Source: an uncultured Bacteroides sp. (GTDB taxonomy: Bacteria > Bacteroidota > Bacteroidia > Bacteroidales > Bacteroidaceae). Taken from it: a DNA stretch of 37,279 nucleotides. Below are positions 7,939-15,792 of the stretch, piece after piece. The stretch spans positions 1 through 37,279 of the forward strand of contig CAAFUN010000159.1 of the NCBI GenBank assembly GCA_900766195.1. The letters are read 5' to 3'. Each line of letters starts with the position of its first letter. Position 1 is the stretch's first letter. The notes below the pieces were generated by a model. The model was given only the letters and a program-made list of their open reading frames with translations. It was not told the origin of the DNA and did not search any database. A program made the position numbers and the translations under genes.

Positions 7939-8781
7939 ATGAAATATTTAGAATTTCATTTCCGCACCAATCCTTGTACGGAAACAGTAAATGACGTTTT
8001 GTCAGCAGTTTTGGGTGATGCCGGATTTGAAAGCTTTGTAGAGCAGCCTGATGGGATAAAAGCATATATACAACAGGATAGCTTCTCGGAAGAAACCGTT
8101 AAAGAAGCTATTTCCAACTTCCTTATACCAAATGTCAGCATAGAGTATAATTGGATAGAAGCTGAAGATAAAGACTGGAATGAAGAATGGGAGAAAAATT
8201 TCTTTCAGCCGATTGTAATTGATGATCGTTGTGTTATTCACAGCACATTTCATCAAGATGTGCCCAAAGCAGAGTATGACATTGTTATTAATCCGCAAAT
8301 GGCGTTTGGTACAGGACATCATGAGACCACAAGCCTTATTATAGCTGAACTGCTGGATGCAGATTTAAATGGAAAAAGTTTGCTCGACATGGGTTGTGGC
8401 ACATCTATTCTTGCCATACTTGCCCGGATGCGGGGAGCAGCACCATGCACAGCCATAGATATTGATGAGTGGTGTGTACGTAATTCTTTAGAAAACATAG
8501 CGCTAAATGGGGTTGACAATATTTCGGTAGCAAAAGGTGATGCTTCGTCACTTAAAGGTAAAGGGCCTTTTGATGTTGTTATAGCCAATATTAACAGGAA
8601 CATCCTGCTAAACGATATGAAATATTATGTTGACTGCATGCATCACGATTCGGAACTTTATATCAGCGGGTTTTATACAGAAGATCTTCCTATACTTCAA
8701 AAAGAAGCTGAAAGAAATGGATTACATTACGTTCATCATAAAGAAAAGAATAATTGGGCGGCAGCAAAGTTCAAATTGTAA
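7939..8781 (+). CDS. prmA: ribosomal protein L11 methyltransferase
   Basis: A 280-residue enzyme that trimethylates lysines and the N terminus of ribosomal protein L11, using S-adenosylmethionine. The PrmA signature is present: NPQMAFGTGHHETT, then the SAM-binding LLDMGCGTSILAI, an acidic AIDID and the DVVIANIN motif (family form ANILxxxL). An N-terminal ferredoxin-like substrate-binding domain of about 90 residues precedes the Rossmann domain, as in the family. The length is close to the 293 residues of E. coli PrmA. It is monocistronic and convergent with the GH25 gene. The assignment is secure. Confidence 0.95.
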   Translation: MKYLEFHFRTNPCTETVNDVLSAVLGDAGFESFVEQPDGIKAYIQQDSFSEETVKEAISNFLIPNVSIEYNWIEAEDKDWNEEWEKNFFQPIVIDDRCVIHSTFHQDVPKAEYDIVINPQMAFGTGHHETTSLIIAELLDADLNGKSLLDMGCGTSILAILARMRGAAPCTAIDIDEWCVRNSLENIALNGVDNISVAKGDASSLKGKGPFDVVIANINRNILLNDMKYYVDCMHHDSELYISGFYTEDLPILQKEAERNGLHYVHHKEKNNWAAAKFKL

Positions 8782-8783
8782 TC

Positions 8784-8817
8784 GTTGCCATACGGGCGCA
8801 TTTAAAATAAAGGCAAC
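8784..8817. terminator. weak hairpin between convergent prmA and GH25 genes
   Basis: GTTGCC (8784-8789) and GGCAAC (8812-8817) can pair around a 22-nt loop directly after the prmA stop. An AT-rich stretch follows. It may act for both converging genes, but the stem is short. Confidence 0.35.
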
Positions 8818-8832
8818 TATATAACAGTATTT

Positions 8833-9687
8833 TTAATGTAGTGACAAAGCTTTCAATTCGTCCAAAGAGCCGTTGAAAACATTCAAATCGACTTCTTCTT
8901 TAATACCCGGCACTGTGCCAACATCGGTATGCTGCCAGAATCTCCATTGTCCTACGTATGCCACGGAATCAACATAATAATGAGCAATCCAATAGGGATA
9001 AGAATCAAAAGCCGGATCATCAAGATATTTGGTTTTAAACTTATAAGATGTATAGAGAATAGGCTTTACTCCATAGTGGGCCTCTACTCTATCTAACCAT
9101 ATCTTTACCGCCATACGAAAGTCCGCTGTTGAGTGTTTTCCGGTTTTCTCCACATCGAGTACCGGAGGTAAATCACCTTTTACTAACGGTACCGTACGTA
9201 TAAAAAAATCAGCTTGCTTGCGGGCATCGGTTTTCGGATTGAAATAATGATAAGCACCACGAATAAAGCCATGTTTACGAGCCTCACGGAAATTATGTGA
9301 AAAGGCAAAATCACTATGATCTCCTCCTTCGGTGGCCTTGATGAATATAAATTGAATAGGGAAATTTAAGTCTTTGTTAGCAGTCAATTTCTCCCAATTA
9401 ATAAAACCCTGATGATGAGATACATCTATGCCATGCACCTCGTAATTGCCAGGTATACACACACCATAAGCTTTCGTCCCGTGACAAGGTTTCCAACGAT
9501 ACGCATACGGACGGATAAAAAACCAATAAAAGCCTACAGAAAAAAGAGTTATAATAAAAATGGCTGTAAGATTGCGCAACCATGCAGGCATCGCTTTTTT
9601 CCTACGTTTTTTGGGAGAACGTGGAGCAACGCGTCGCTTAGGTATGGATTTCCGTTTAGCGGCAGTATGTTTTTTTTGTGCAACCAT
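8833..9687 (-). CDS. membrane-anchored GH25 muramidase (lysozyme)
   Basis: A 284-residue glycoside hydrolase family 25 protein that cleaves the beta-1,4 bond between N-acetylmuramic acid and N-acetylglucosamine in peptidoglycan. Residues 1-35 are strikingly basic (KKRRKK and similar), followed by one transmembrane segment at about 41-58, giving a type II anchor with a periplasmic catalytic domain. The GH25 landmarks are GIDVSHHQG (Asp88), FIFIKATEG, GAYHYF and PVLDVE, whose Asp178 and Glu180 correspond to the catalytic acidic pair, and a final WQHTD. It lies downstream of the phosphofructokinase gene on the same strand, separated by a 100-nt structured element. The likely role is cell-wall remodelling. 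Confidence 0.92.
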   Translation of the reverse strand: MVAQKKHTAAKRKSIPKRRVAPRSPKKRRKKAMPAWLRNLTAIFIITLFSVGFYWFFIRPYAYRWKPCHGTKAYGVCIPGNYEVHGIDVSHHQGFINWEKLTANKDLNFPIQFIFIKATEGGDHSDFAFSHNFREARKHGFIRGAYHYFNPKTDARKQADFFIRTVPLVKGDLPPVLDVEKTGKHSTADFRMAVKIWLDRVEAHYGVKPILYTSYKFKTKYLDDPAFDSYPYWIAHYYVDSVAYVGQWRFWQHTDVGTVPGIKEEVDLNVFNGSLDELKALSLH

Positions 9688-9703
9688 TAAGAATAAAAGA
9701 GAT

Positions 9704-9803
9704 AAAAGAGCTGTGCGTAAAGCCTAATTGTTCATAAAACACTTTTACCGGTCTAGCATCGGAATAAGTATTTTACAATAGTAACTTCAGACACAGCTCT
9801 TTT
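9704..9803 (-). ncRNA. 100-nt nested inverted repeat in the pfp-GH25 spacer
   Basis: A 12-bp perfect outer stem (9704-9715 with 9792-9803) encloses a 5-bp stem (9727-9731 with 9775-9779), a 7-bp stem (9736-9742 with 9768-9774) and a small CCG/CGG tip (9748-9750 with 9760-9762). In the 7-bp stem the pair 9740/9770 is C-A in plus-strand RNA but G-U in minus-strand RNA, so the fold is better in the direction in which both flanking genes are read. T-rich sequence follows the outer stem. It may be a complex terminator, a processing site or a small RNA of the phosphofructokinase transcript. Confidence 0.45.
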
Positions 9804-9818
9804 TATATAAGTAATAAC

Positions 9819-11465
9819 TTATTTAGCTTGTTCCAATTGCAATGTTTTGGTTGGCTGATCACAAACTTCAGTTGGTCCAAAATATTGAATAGGGCCTGGG
9901 TAAACGTAATCTGTTACCATAGCCCAGCTATCACGTTTGGAAGCAAATGTTTTGAATGGAGCTCCATCCAACTTAACCAAAGCTTTCTGAATAACAGGTT
10001 TCATTTCACCATGACGGCGTTCCATATTCATCATCATCGTAATAGGTACACCACCTGCAATCCATTGGTCGGCAGGAGCTGTGGTATTACGAACAGAAGA
10101 CATATAACCGGTTTTTCCGTTAGCAATCAGAGCAGAAGCTGCATAACCTAACGAGTAGCAATAGTCGGCATCATAGTTTGAGGGAGCAGCACAACGTCCT
10201 TCATATCCAAAGAAATGATGCTGAGCTGAAAATTTGCCAACAAATTTACCTTCTTCTTTCCAAGCAGCAAGCTTAGTAGCAACCATTTCAGAAAGCAGTT
10301 TCTCTGTTTCGATAAGAGATACCTGTACATTTCCATGAGGGTCGCGATCCAAAGATAACTGACGGGCTACACCTTCAGGAAGGCTAGCATATACAGCTGC
10401 ATTTTCACTGGAAAGTTTGCTGATGATATAGTCACGTTGATGAGATTTCTTTATGTGAGAAAACTCTTCTGCATTTGCTGCCAAGAAGTCGTTCAATTCA
10501 GAAATAAGACGTTTCATAGCAGGAATAAACTCAATCAGTCCTTCAGGGATAAGCACCGTACCAAAGTTGTGACCTTGGGCAGCACGTGCTGCAACTACCT
10601 GTGCGATAGATGAAACAACGTCATCCAAAGACATGTCTTTAGCTTCAACTTCTTCAGAAATGATGCATACATTAGGCTGAACTTGCAAAGCACATTCCAA
10701 GGCAATATGTGATGCTGAACGCCCCATTAGCTTGATAAAATGCCAGTATTTACGAGCTGAGTTACAGTCACGTTGAATATTACCGATAACCTCAGAGTAG
10801 ACTTTACAAGCGGTATCAAAACCAAAAGAAGTCTCAATCATCTCGTTTTTCAAGTCACCGTCAATTGTTTTAGGACAGCCAATAACTTGAACTCCATATT
10901 TTTTAGCAGCATAATATTCGGCCAATACACATGCGTTTGTATTAGAGTCATCGCCTCCGATGATAACCAATGCTTTAATATTAAGTTCTTTCAGGATTTC
11001 ATATCCTTTTTCAAACTGTTCCGCAGTTTCCAATTTAGTACGACCTGATCCAATGATATCAAATCCTCCGGTATTACGGTATTCGTCAATGATATCAGGA
11101 GTCAGTTCCATGTAATTGTGGTCAACCAAACCGCCAGGACCAAGAATGAATCCATAAAGCCTGCTATCTTTATTCAATTTCTTAATACCATCAAAAATTC
11201 CGGAAATCACATTGTGCCCACCGGGAGCTTGGCCTCCTGAAAGAATTACACCAACATTGAAAGCTGGAGAATCTACAGCCTTATCGGTACTTTCGAATGT
11301 AATTAAAGGCATTCCGTACGTATTGGGGAATAACTTCTTAATTGCGTCCTGATCAGCAACAGACTGTGTGGGAGCGCCCTCCACCGCTTTTACAGCTCCC
11401 TTCAAAGCTTTGGGAAGCTTAGGCTGATACACAGCTCTTGCAATTTGTAATGCACTTTTAGTCAT
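9819..11465 (-). CDS. pfp: PPi-dependent 6-phosphofructokinase
   Basis: It phosphorylates fructose 6-phosphate to fructose 1,6-bisphosphate reversibly, using pyrophosphate instead of ATP. Starting at the ATG at 11465 gives 548 residues, beginning MTKSALQIARAVYQPK. The open frame extends 31 codons upstream, but that part looks like leader sequence. The motifs are GVILSGGQAPGGHN, GGDDSNTN and PKTIDGDLKN. The Asp of GGDD and the Lys of PKTIDGD replace the two glycines that mark ATP-using enzymes, so the PPi type is directly visible. The length fits the long (about 550) plant-like/Bacteroidetes group. It is read towards the GH25 gene. Confidence 0.95.
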   Translation of the reverse strand: MTKSALQIARAVYQPKLPKALKGAVKAVEGAPTQSVADQDAIKKLFPNTYGMPLITFESTDKAVDSPAFNVGVILSGGQAPGGHNVISGIFDGIKKLNKDSRLYGFILGPGGLVDHNYMELTPDIIDEYRNTGGFDIIGSGRTKLETAEQFEKGYEILKELNIKALVIIGGDDSNTNACVLAEYYAAKKYGVQVIGCPKTIDGDLKNEMIETSFGFDTACKVYSEVIGNIQRDCNSARKYWHFIKLMGRSASHIALECALQVQPNVCIISEEVEAKDMSLDDVVSSIAQVVAARAAQGHNFGTVLIPEGLIEFIPAMKRLISELNDFLAANAEEFSHIKKSHQRDYIISKLSSENAAVYASLPEGVARQLSLDRDPHGNVQVSLIETEKLLSEMVATKLAAWKEEGKFVGKFSAQHHFFGYEGRCAAPSNYDADYCYSLGYAASALIANGKTGYMSSVRNTTAPADQWIAGGVPITMMMNMERRHGEMKPVIQKALVKLDGAPFKTFASKRDSWAMVTDYVYPGPIQYFGPTEVCDQPTKTLQLEQAK

Positions 11466-11582
11466 TTTAGTTATATTTAAAGGTGTTAGTAAAGTTCCGC
11501 TTTTAAGCGATGCAAATTTCGTTTTTTTTTCTGAATTACGAAAGCTTACACCAATCAAAAAAAAGATGAAAACTTAGTTTAT

Positions 11583-11605
11583 GACACAGAAAGTGTCTAT
11601 CTTTA
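11583..11605 (+). promoter_or_regulatory. GACAC-N5-GTGTC dyad abutting a -7-like box
   Basis: A perfect inverted repeat, GACAC (11583-11587) and GTGTC (11593-11597), directly touches TATCTTTA (11598-11605), one base off the TAnnTTTG consensus. It lies in the divergent space between pfp and the small gene starting at 11650, and fits a promoter with an overlapping regulator site. Confidence 0.4.
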
Positions 11606-11649
11606 CACAAAATATATCTATTCATTACACTTTAAAACGATAAAAGATT

Positions 11650-11919
11650 ATGGCAAGTAGAAAAGAACTTAAAAAGAATATCAACTATATCGCAGGAGAA
11701 CTTATAATGGAATGCATGGTAAATAGCTTATACATTCCCGGAACAGATAAGCAGAAAGCCGATACACTGATGGGACAAATACTGGAACTACAGGATGATT
11801 TCCTTCGCCGTATCAGCCACACTGAACCTCAAAACGCAAAACAGTTCTATAAAAGACTGAAAACCGATTTCAATGCAAAAGTAGACGAGATTATTGATGC
11901 TTTAGGCAAACTGAAGTAA
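11650..11919 (+). CDS. conserved small helical protein
   Basis: An 89-residue cytoplasmic protein starting MASRKELKKNINYIAGEL. It is almost wholly alpha-helical by composition, with no Cys cluster, signal or membrane segment. It looks like a genus-conserved Bacteroidales protein of unknown function. It is followed 9 bp later by an acyltransferase gene, so it is probably the first gene of a three-gene operon. Confidence 0.75.
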   Translation: MASRKELKKNINYIAGELIMECMVNSLYIPGTDKQKADTLMGQILELQDDFLRRISHTEPQNAKQFYKRLKTDFNAKVDEIIDALGKLK

Positions 11920-11928
11920 TAGGTAAAA

Positions 11929-12489
11929 ATGAAAAAAAAGATATTCACTTTTATCTATCAATATATATTGGGATGGAAAAAAATTATAACTGTTCCAAAT
12001 TATGATAAATGTGTTATGTGTGTGGCTCCGCATACCTCTAATTGGGATCTTTTATATGGAAAAATATTCTATAATTCATTGGGAAAGAAAGCTTCTTTCA
12101 TGATGAAGAAAGAATGGTTTTTCTTTCCTTTAGGACTTTTCTTTAAGGGTATAGGTGGAATACCGGTAGATAGAGGACGAAAGACATCATTGGTAGATCA
12201 AATGGTTAATGTATTCAATAAAAGTAGCTACTTTAACTTAGCCATTACTCCTGAAGGAACTCGCAAGCCCAATCCCGATTGGAAAAAAGGCTTTTACTTT
12301 ATTGCACTTAAAGCACAAGTTCCTATCGTTCTTATTGGCATAGACTACCCGACCAAAACTATAACAATAGGGAAAACAGTCTTTCCAAGTGGAGATTTTG
12401 CAAAAGACATGAATGAGATCAAACTCTATTTTAAGAAATTCAGAGGTAAAAACCCCAAAAACTTTGCATTAGGAAAAGTAGATGAGTAA
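11929..12489 (+). CDS. PlsC-like 1-acylglycerol-phosphate acyltransferase
   Basis: A 186-residue acyltransferase of the PlsC/LPLAT family that attaches an acyl chain to a lysophospholipid or similar acceptor at the membrane. The H-x4-D motif is HTSNWD (near residue 35), block II is GGIPVDRGRK, and the acceptor-binding block is PEGTRKPN. It is shorter than the usual 230-250 residues and has no obvious N-terminal transmembrane helix, so it may belong to the short soluble-looking group. Its end overlaps the nitrilase gene by 8 bp, implying translational coupling. The substrate is unknown; a second family member lies at 33936. Confidence 0.85.
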   Translation: MKKKIFTFIYQYILGWKKIITVPNYDKCVMCVAPHTSNWDLLYGKIFYNSLGKKASFMMKKEWFFFPLGLFFKGIGGIPVDRGRKTSLVDQMVNVFNKSSYFNLAITPEGTRKPNPDWKKGFYFIALKAQVPIVLIGIDYPTKTITIGKTVFPSGDFAKDMNEIKLYFKKFRGKNPKNFALGKVDE

Positions 12490-13315
12490 CAGGAATCATC
12501 TTTCCATAAAATCATTACGAATTAGCCTCCTACAGACAGATATTATCTGGGAAAATAAGGAGGCTAATCTCTTTCATCTCTACAATAACCTTAAGCAACT
12601 TAAAGGAACAACGGATATAGTCGTTCTTCCCGAAATGTTTACTACAGGATTCAGCATGAACAGCCATGAATTGGCAGAGCCTGTAGACGGAAATACCATA
12701 CAAACCTTACAACGCTGGGCCTCAGAGTTTCAACTGGCAATTGTAGGTAGCTACATTGCTTCCTCTTATTCTCTATCATCAGCAAACGCGGAAGAAAGGC
12801 AATACTATAACCGGGGCTTTTTTATTACCCCCGAGCAGACAGCTTATTATTATGATAAGCACCACCTGTTCCGTATGGGAAATGAATCGGAGAATTTCAG
12901 TCCGGGCAACAATCGTATAATCATTCCGTTCAGAGGTTGGAATATCCTTTTGCTTGTATGTTATGACTTACGTTTCCCCGTATGGAGCCGCAACGTTAAC
13001 AATGAGTATGACTTACTTATCTATGTAGCCAATTGGCCTAAATCGCGAAGACAAGTATGGCATACACTTCTTCAAGCCCGTGCCATAGAGAACATGAGTT
13101 ATGTCTGTGGTGTCAACCGTGTGGGAAAAGATGGCAATAATATTGCGTATCAGGGCGGAAGTATGCTCTTTTCCGCTAAAGGAGAGCTTTTATCATCATG
13201 TGAAGATGATAAAGAAAATTACACAACATTCTCATTAGATTATTCTTCCTTGAATGAATTTCGAGAGAAATTTCCGGCATGGAAGGATGCCGATCCATTT
13301 CATATTCTTTCTTAA
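12482..13315 (+). CDS. nitrilase-superfamily omega-amidase (YafV-like)
   Basis: A 277-residue C-N hydrolase. The Glu-Lys-Cys triad can be read: Glu in VVLPEMFTTGFSM, Lys in YDKHHLFRMG and Cys in LLVCYDLRFPVWSR. The FTTGFSM and CYDLRFP patterns fit the omega-amidase/YafV branch, which hydrolyses alpha-ketoglutaramate and related amides in metabolite repair after transamination. The length matches the family (about 255-280). The start codon overlaps the acyltransferase stop, and no promoter lies between them. Confidence 0.88.
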   Translation: MSNRNHLSIKSLRISLLQTDIIWENKEANLFHLYNNLKQLKGTTDIVVLPEMFTTGFSMNSHELAEPVDGNTIQTLQRWASEFQLAIVGSYIASSYSLSSANAEERQYYNRGFFITPEQTAYYYDKHHLFRMGNESENFSPGNNRIIIPFRGWNILLLVCYDLRFPVWSRNVNNEYDLLIYVANWPKSRRQVWHTLLQARAIENMSYVCGVNRVGKDGNNIAYQGGSMLFSAKGELLSSCEDDKENYTTFSLDYSSLNEFREKFPAWKDADPFHILS

Positions 13316-13348
13316 CTGACATTTAAATATTAGAAATTTATTTTAAGT

Positions 13349-13375
13349 TTCTTTTAGGGAAAATACCTAAAAGAA
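13349..13375. promoter_or_regulatory. 10-bp inverted repeat upstream of the NagB-like gene
   Basis: TTCTTTTAGG (13349-13358) and its exact complement CCTAAAAGAA (13366-13375) flank a 7-nt spacer. No T-run follows on either strand, so a terminator is unlikely. It ends 27 bp before the -7 box at 13403 and so abuts the -33 region: a candidate operator. Confidence 0.45.
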
Positions 13376-13402
13376 GTGAGTCTGTATATGGTCAAAAGTC
13401 GC

Positions 13403-13410
13403 TAAATTTG
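13403..13410 (+). promoter_or_regulatory. -7 box TAAATTTG for the NagB-like gene
   Basis: Exact TAnnTTTG match, 100 bp before the ATG at 13511. The -33 region (TCTG at 13381-13384) is poor, in line with activated or regulated expression. Confidence 0.5.
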
Positions 13411-13510
13411 CCTAATACTAACAATGAACATTGCATTCTTTATTTTGTTTCTAAACAAACAGCATAAAGAAATATAACTTAATCATTTATTATTAATACA
13501 AAATCAATTT

Positions 13511-15502
13511 ATGAAAACCAATCTTAGTTCTCAGATTACTCTTAACAGAGTTTCCCCCAGGTATTATAAACCTGAGAATGCTTTTGAAAGGTCAGTTCTT
13601 ACCCGACTGGAAAAGATTCCGACTGACATTTACGAATCAGCGGAAGAAGGTGCCAATCATGTTGCCAATGAAATAGCGCATATTATCCGGGAAAAACAAA
13701 AAGCCGGACGTTTTTGCGTACTTGCTTTAACCGGTGGAAGTTCCCCTCGTAACGTATATTCTGCCCTTATCAGAAAGCATAAAGAAGAAGGTTTAAGCTT
13801 CCGGAATGTTATCGTCTTCAATTTGTATGAATATTATCCGTTAGCTCCGGATGCTATCAACAGCAACCTGAATGCTCTGAAAGAAATGTTCCTTAATCAT
13901 GTGGATATTGACAAACAGAATATATTCAGCCCGGAAGGTACAATTGCAAAAGACGCTATATTAGAATATTGTCGCTTGTATGAGCAACGCATGGAAAGTT
14001 TTGGCGGATTGGACATTGCTTTATTGGGCATAGGACGCGTAGGTAACATCGCGTTCAATGAACCGGGTTCTCGTCTTAACTCTACCACACGACTGATTTT
14101 GCTGGATAATGACTCTCGCACTGAGGCATCCAAAATGTTCGGAAGCATTGAAAGCACTCCTGTCAGCTCTATCACAATGGGTATATCCACTATTTTGAGT
14201 GCAAAGAACATTTATCTGACTGCATGGGGTGATGAAAAGGCCAAGATGATAAAAGAGTGTGTTGAAGGACCGGTTACAGATACCATCCCCTCATCTTTCT
14301 TGCAAACACATAACAACGCACATGTTGTGATTGATTTGGCTGCTGCCGGCAATCTGACTCGTATTCAACGTCCATGGCTGGTAACATCTTGCGAATGGAA
14401 TGACAAATTGATTCGCAGTGCTATCGTCTGGTTATGCCAACTCACCGGTAAACCCATCTTAAAACTGACGAATAAAGATTATAACGAAAACGGTTTGAGT
14501 GAGCTGCTTGCTCTTTACGGTTCGGCTTACAATGTAAACATCAAGATATTCAATGATTTACAGCACACTATTACCGGATGGCCGGGAGGAAAGCCTAATG
14601 CTGATGATACCTATCGTCCTGAACGTGCCAAACCTTTCCCGAAGCGTGTGATTGTGTTCTCTCCTCATCCGGATGATGATGTTATCTCAATGGGTGGAAC
14701 AATCCGCCGATTGGTTGAGCAAAAGCACGACGTGCATGTGGCTTATCAAACATCTGGAAATATTGCCGTAGGCGATGAAGAAGTGATCCGTTTCTTACAT
14801 TTCATCAACGGATTCAACCAGATCTTCAACAACAGCGAAGATAAAGTGATTTCAGATAAATATGCAGAGATACGCAATTTCTTGAAGGAGAAAAAGGATG
14901 GCGATATGGATACCCGCGATATTCTTACCATTAAAGGATTGATACGTCGTGGTGAAGCCCGCACAGCTTGTACATATAATAATATTCCATTAAGCCACGT
15001 ACATTTCCTCGATCTTCCTTTCTACGAAACCGGCAAGATACAGAAGAATCCAATCAGCGAAGCCGATGTGGAAATAGTACGTAACTTGTTGCGCGAAGTA
15101 AAACCTCACCAAATATTTGTGGCAGGCGACTTGGCCGATCCTCACGGAACACACCGTGTATGTACGGATGCCGTATTTGCAGCAATAGACTTGGAAAAAC
15201 AAGAAGATGCCAAATGGTTGAAAGACTGTCGTATTTGGATGTATCGTGGTGCTTGGGCAGAATGGGAAATTGAGAACATTGAAATGGCAGTACCTATCAG
15301 TCCGGAGGAACTTCGTGCAAAACGAAATTCCATTTTGAAGCATCAATCGCAAATGGAAAGTGCACCTTTCCTTGGGAATGACGAGCGTCTATTCTGGCAA
15401 CGTAGTGAAGATCGTAATCGCGGAACCGCTGCTTTATATGACAATCTCGGTTTGGCTTCATACGAAGCTATGGAAGCTTTTGTAGAATATATTCCATTAT
15501 AA
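13511..15502 (+). CDS. NagB-like domain fused to PIG-L/LmbE deacetylase
   Basis: A 663-residue two-domain protein of a type known in Bacteroides (deaminase-like protein of the BT_0258 kind). The N half (about 40-290) resembles glucosamine-6-phosphate deaminase but lacks its key residues. Where E. coli NagB has Asp72, Asp141 and His143, this protein has Tyr106, Val177 and Asn179 (motif GIGRVGNIAFNEPGS); only Glu184 is kept. The C half is a PIG-L/LmbE de-N-acetylase with an intact zinc motif PHPDDD (His385, Asp388) and the second site HGTH (His544-His547). A likely reading is a GlcNAc-type deacetylase carrying a sugar-phosphate-sensing, non-catalytic NagB domain. It ends at a clear terminator. 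Confidence 0.88.
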   Translation: MKTNLSSQITLNRVSPRYYKPENAFERSVLTRLEKIPTDIYESAEEGANHVANEIAHIIREKQKAGRFCVLALTGGSSPRNVYSALIRKHKEEGLSFRNVIVFNLYEYYPLAPDAINSNLNALKEMFLNHVDIDKQNIFSPEGTIAKDAILEYCRLYEQRMESFGGLDIALLGIGRVGNIAFNEPGSRLNSTTRLILLDNDSRTEASKMFGSIESTPVSSITMGISTILSAKNIYLTAWGDEKAKMIKECVEGPVTDTIPSSFLQTHNNAHVVIDLAAAGNLTRIQRPWLVTSCEWNDKLIRSAIVWLCQLTGKPILKLTNKDYNENGLSELLALYGSAYNVNIKIFNDLQHTITGWPGGKPNADDTYRPERAKPFPKRVIVFSPHPDDDVISMGGTIRRLVEQKHDVHVAYQTSGNIAVGDEEVIRFLHFINGFNQIFNNSEDKVISDKYAEIRNFLKEKKDGDMDTRDILTIKGLIRRGEARTACTYNNIPLSHVHFLDLPFYETGKIQKNPISEADVEIVRNLLREVKPHQIFVAGDLADPHGTHRVCTDAVFAAIDLEKQEDAKWLKDCRIWMYRGAWAEWEIENIEMAVPISPEELRAKRNSILKHQSQMESAPFLGNDERLFWQRSEDRNRGTAALYDNLGLASYEAMEAFVEYIPL

Positions 15503-15513
15503 ATAAGGCTAAG

Positions 15514-15543
15514 GATAGAGGTCTGAATGTCCTCTATCTTTTT
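15514..15543 (+). terminator. intrinsic terminator of the NagB/PIG-L gene
   Basis: GATAGAGG (15514-15521) pairs with CCTCTATC (15531-15538) around a 9-nt loop, followed by five T residues. It starts 11 bp after the stop codon. Confidence 0.85.
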
Positions 15544-15557
15544 CTATAATTACATCG

Positions 15558-15707
15558 GACGGATAACAAGTTGGCAACTGAAAGCAAATGATTTTATTGT
15601 ATAAAGGCACAGCTTGTTATCCGTCTTTTATTCCTTTCCTACTTTTCCACACAGACTATAACCTTCTCTATTCTCTAAAAAACAACTTACATTTATAGTT
15701 ATCCGTC
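15558..15707. repeat. 13-bp inverted repeat plus a third copy of GTTATCCGTC
   Basis: GACGGATAACAAG (15558-15570) and its exact complement CTTGTTATCCGTC (15613-15625) flank 42 nt, followed by a T-rich stretch. The inner part of the right arm, GTTATCCGTC, recurs in direct orientation at 15698-15707, about 24 bp before the -7 box of the next gene. This could be a long hairpin (second terminator or small RNA), or three binding sites of a regulator of the downstream secreted amidase. Together with the terminator at 15514-15543 it accounts for most of the 290-bp spacer. Confidence 0.5.
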
Positions 15708-15730
15708 ATAGACTTTCGGGAATTATACCG

Positions 15731-15738
15731 TATATTTG
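15731..15738 (+). promoter_or_regulatory. -7 box TATATTTG
   Basis: Exact TAnnTTTG match, 54 bp before the ATG at 15793. No good -33 TTTG was found, and a GTTATCCGTC motif lies just upstream. Confidence 0.5.
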
Positions 15739-15792
15739 CAACCGTTATTTCAGGTATTAGTTTGAGTCTTACGATCCTAAAAGAAGAGAATT

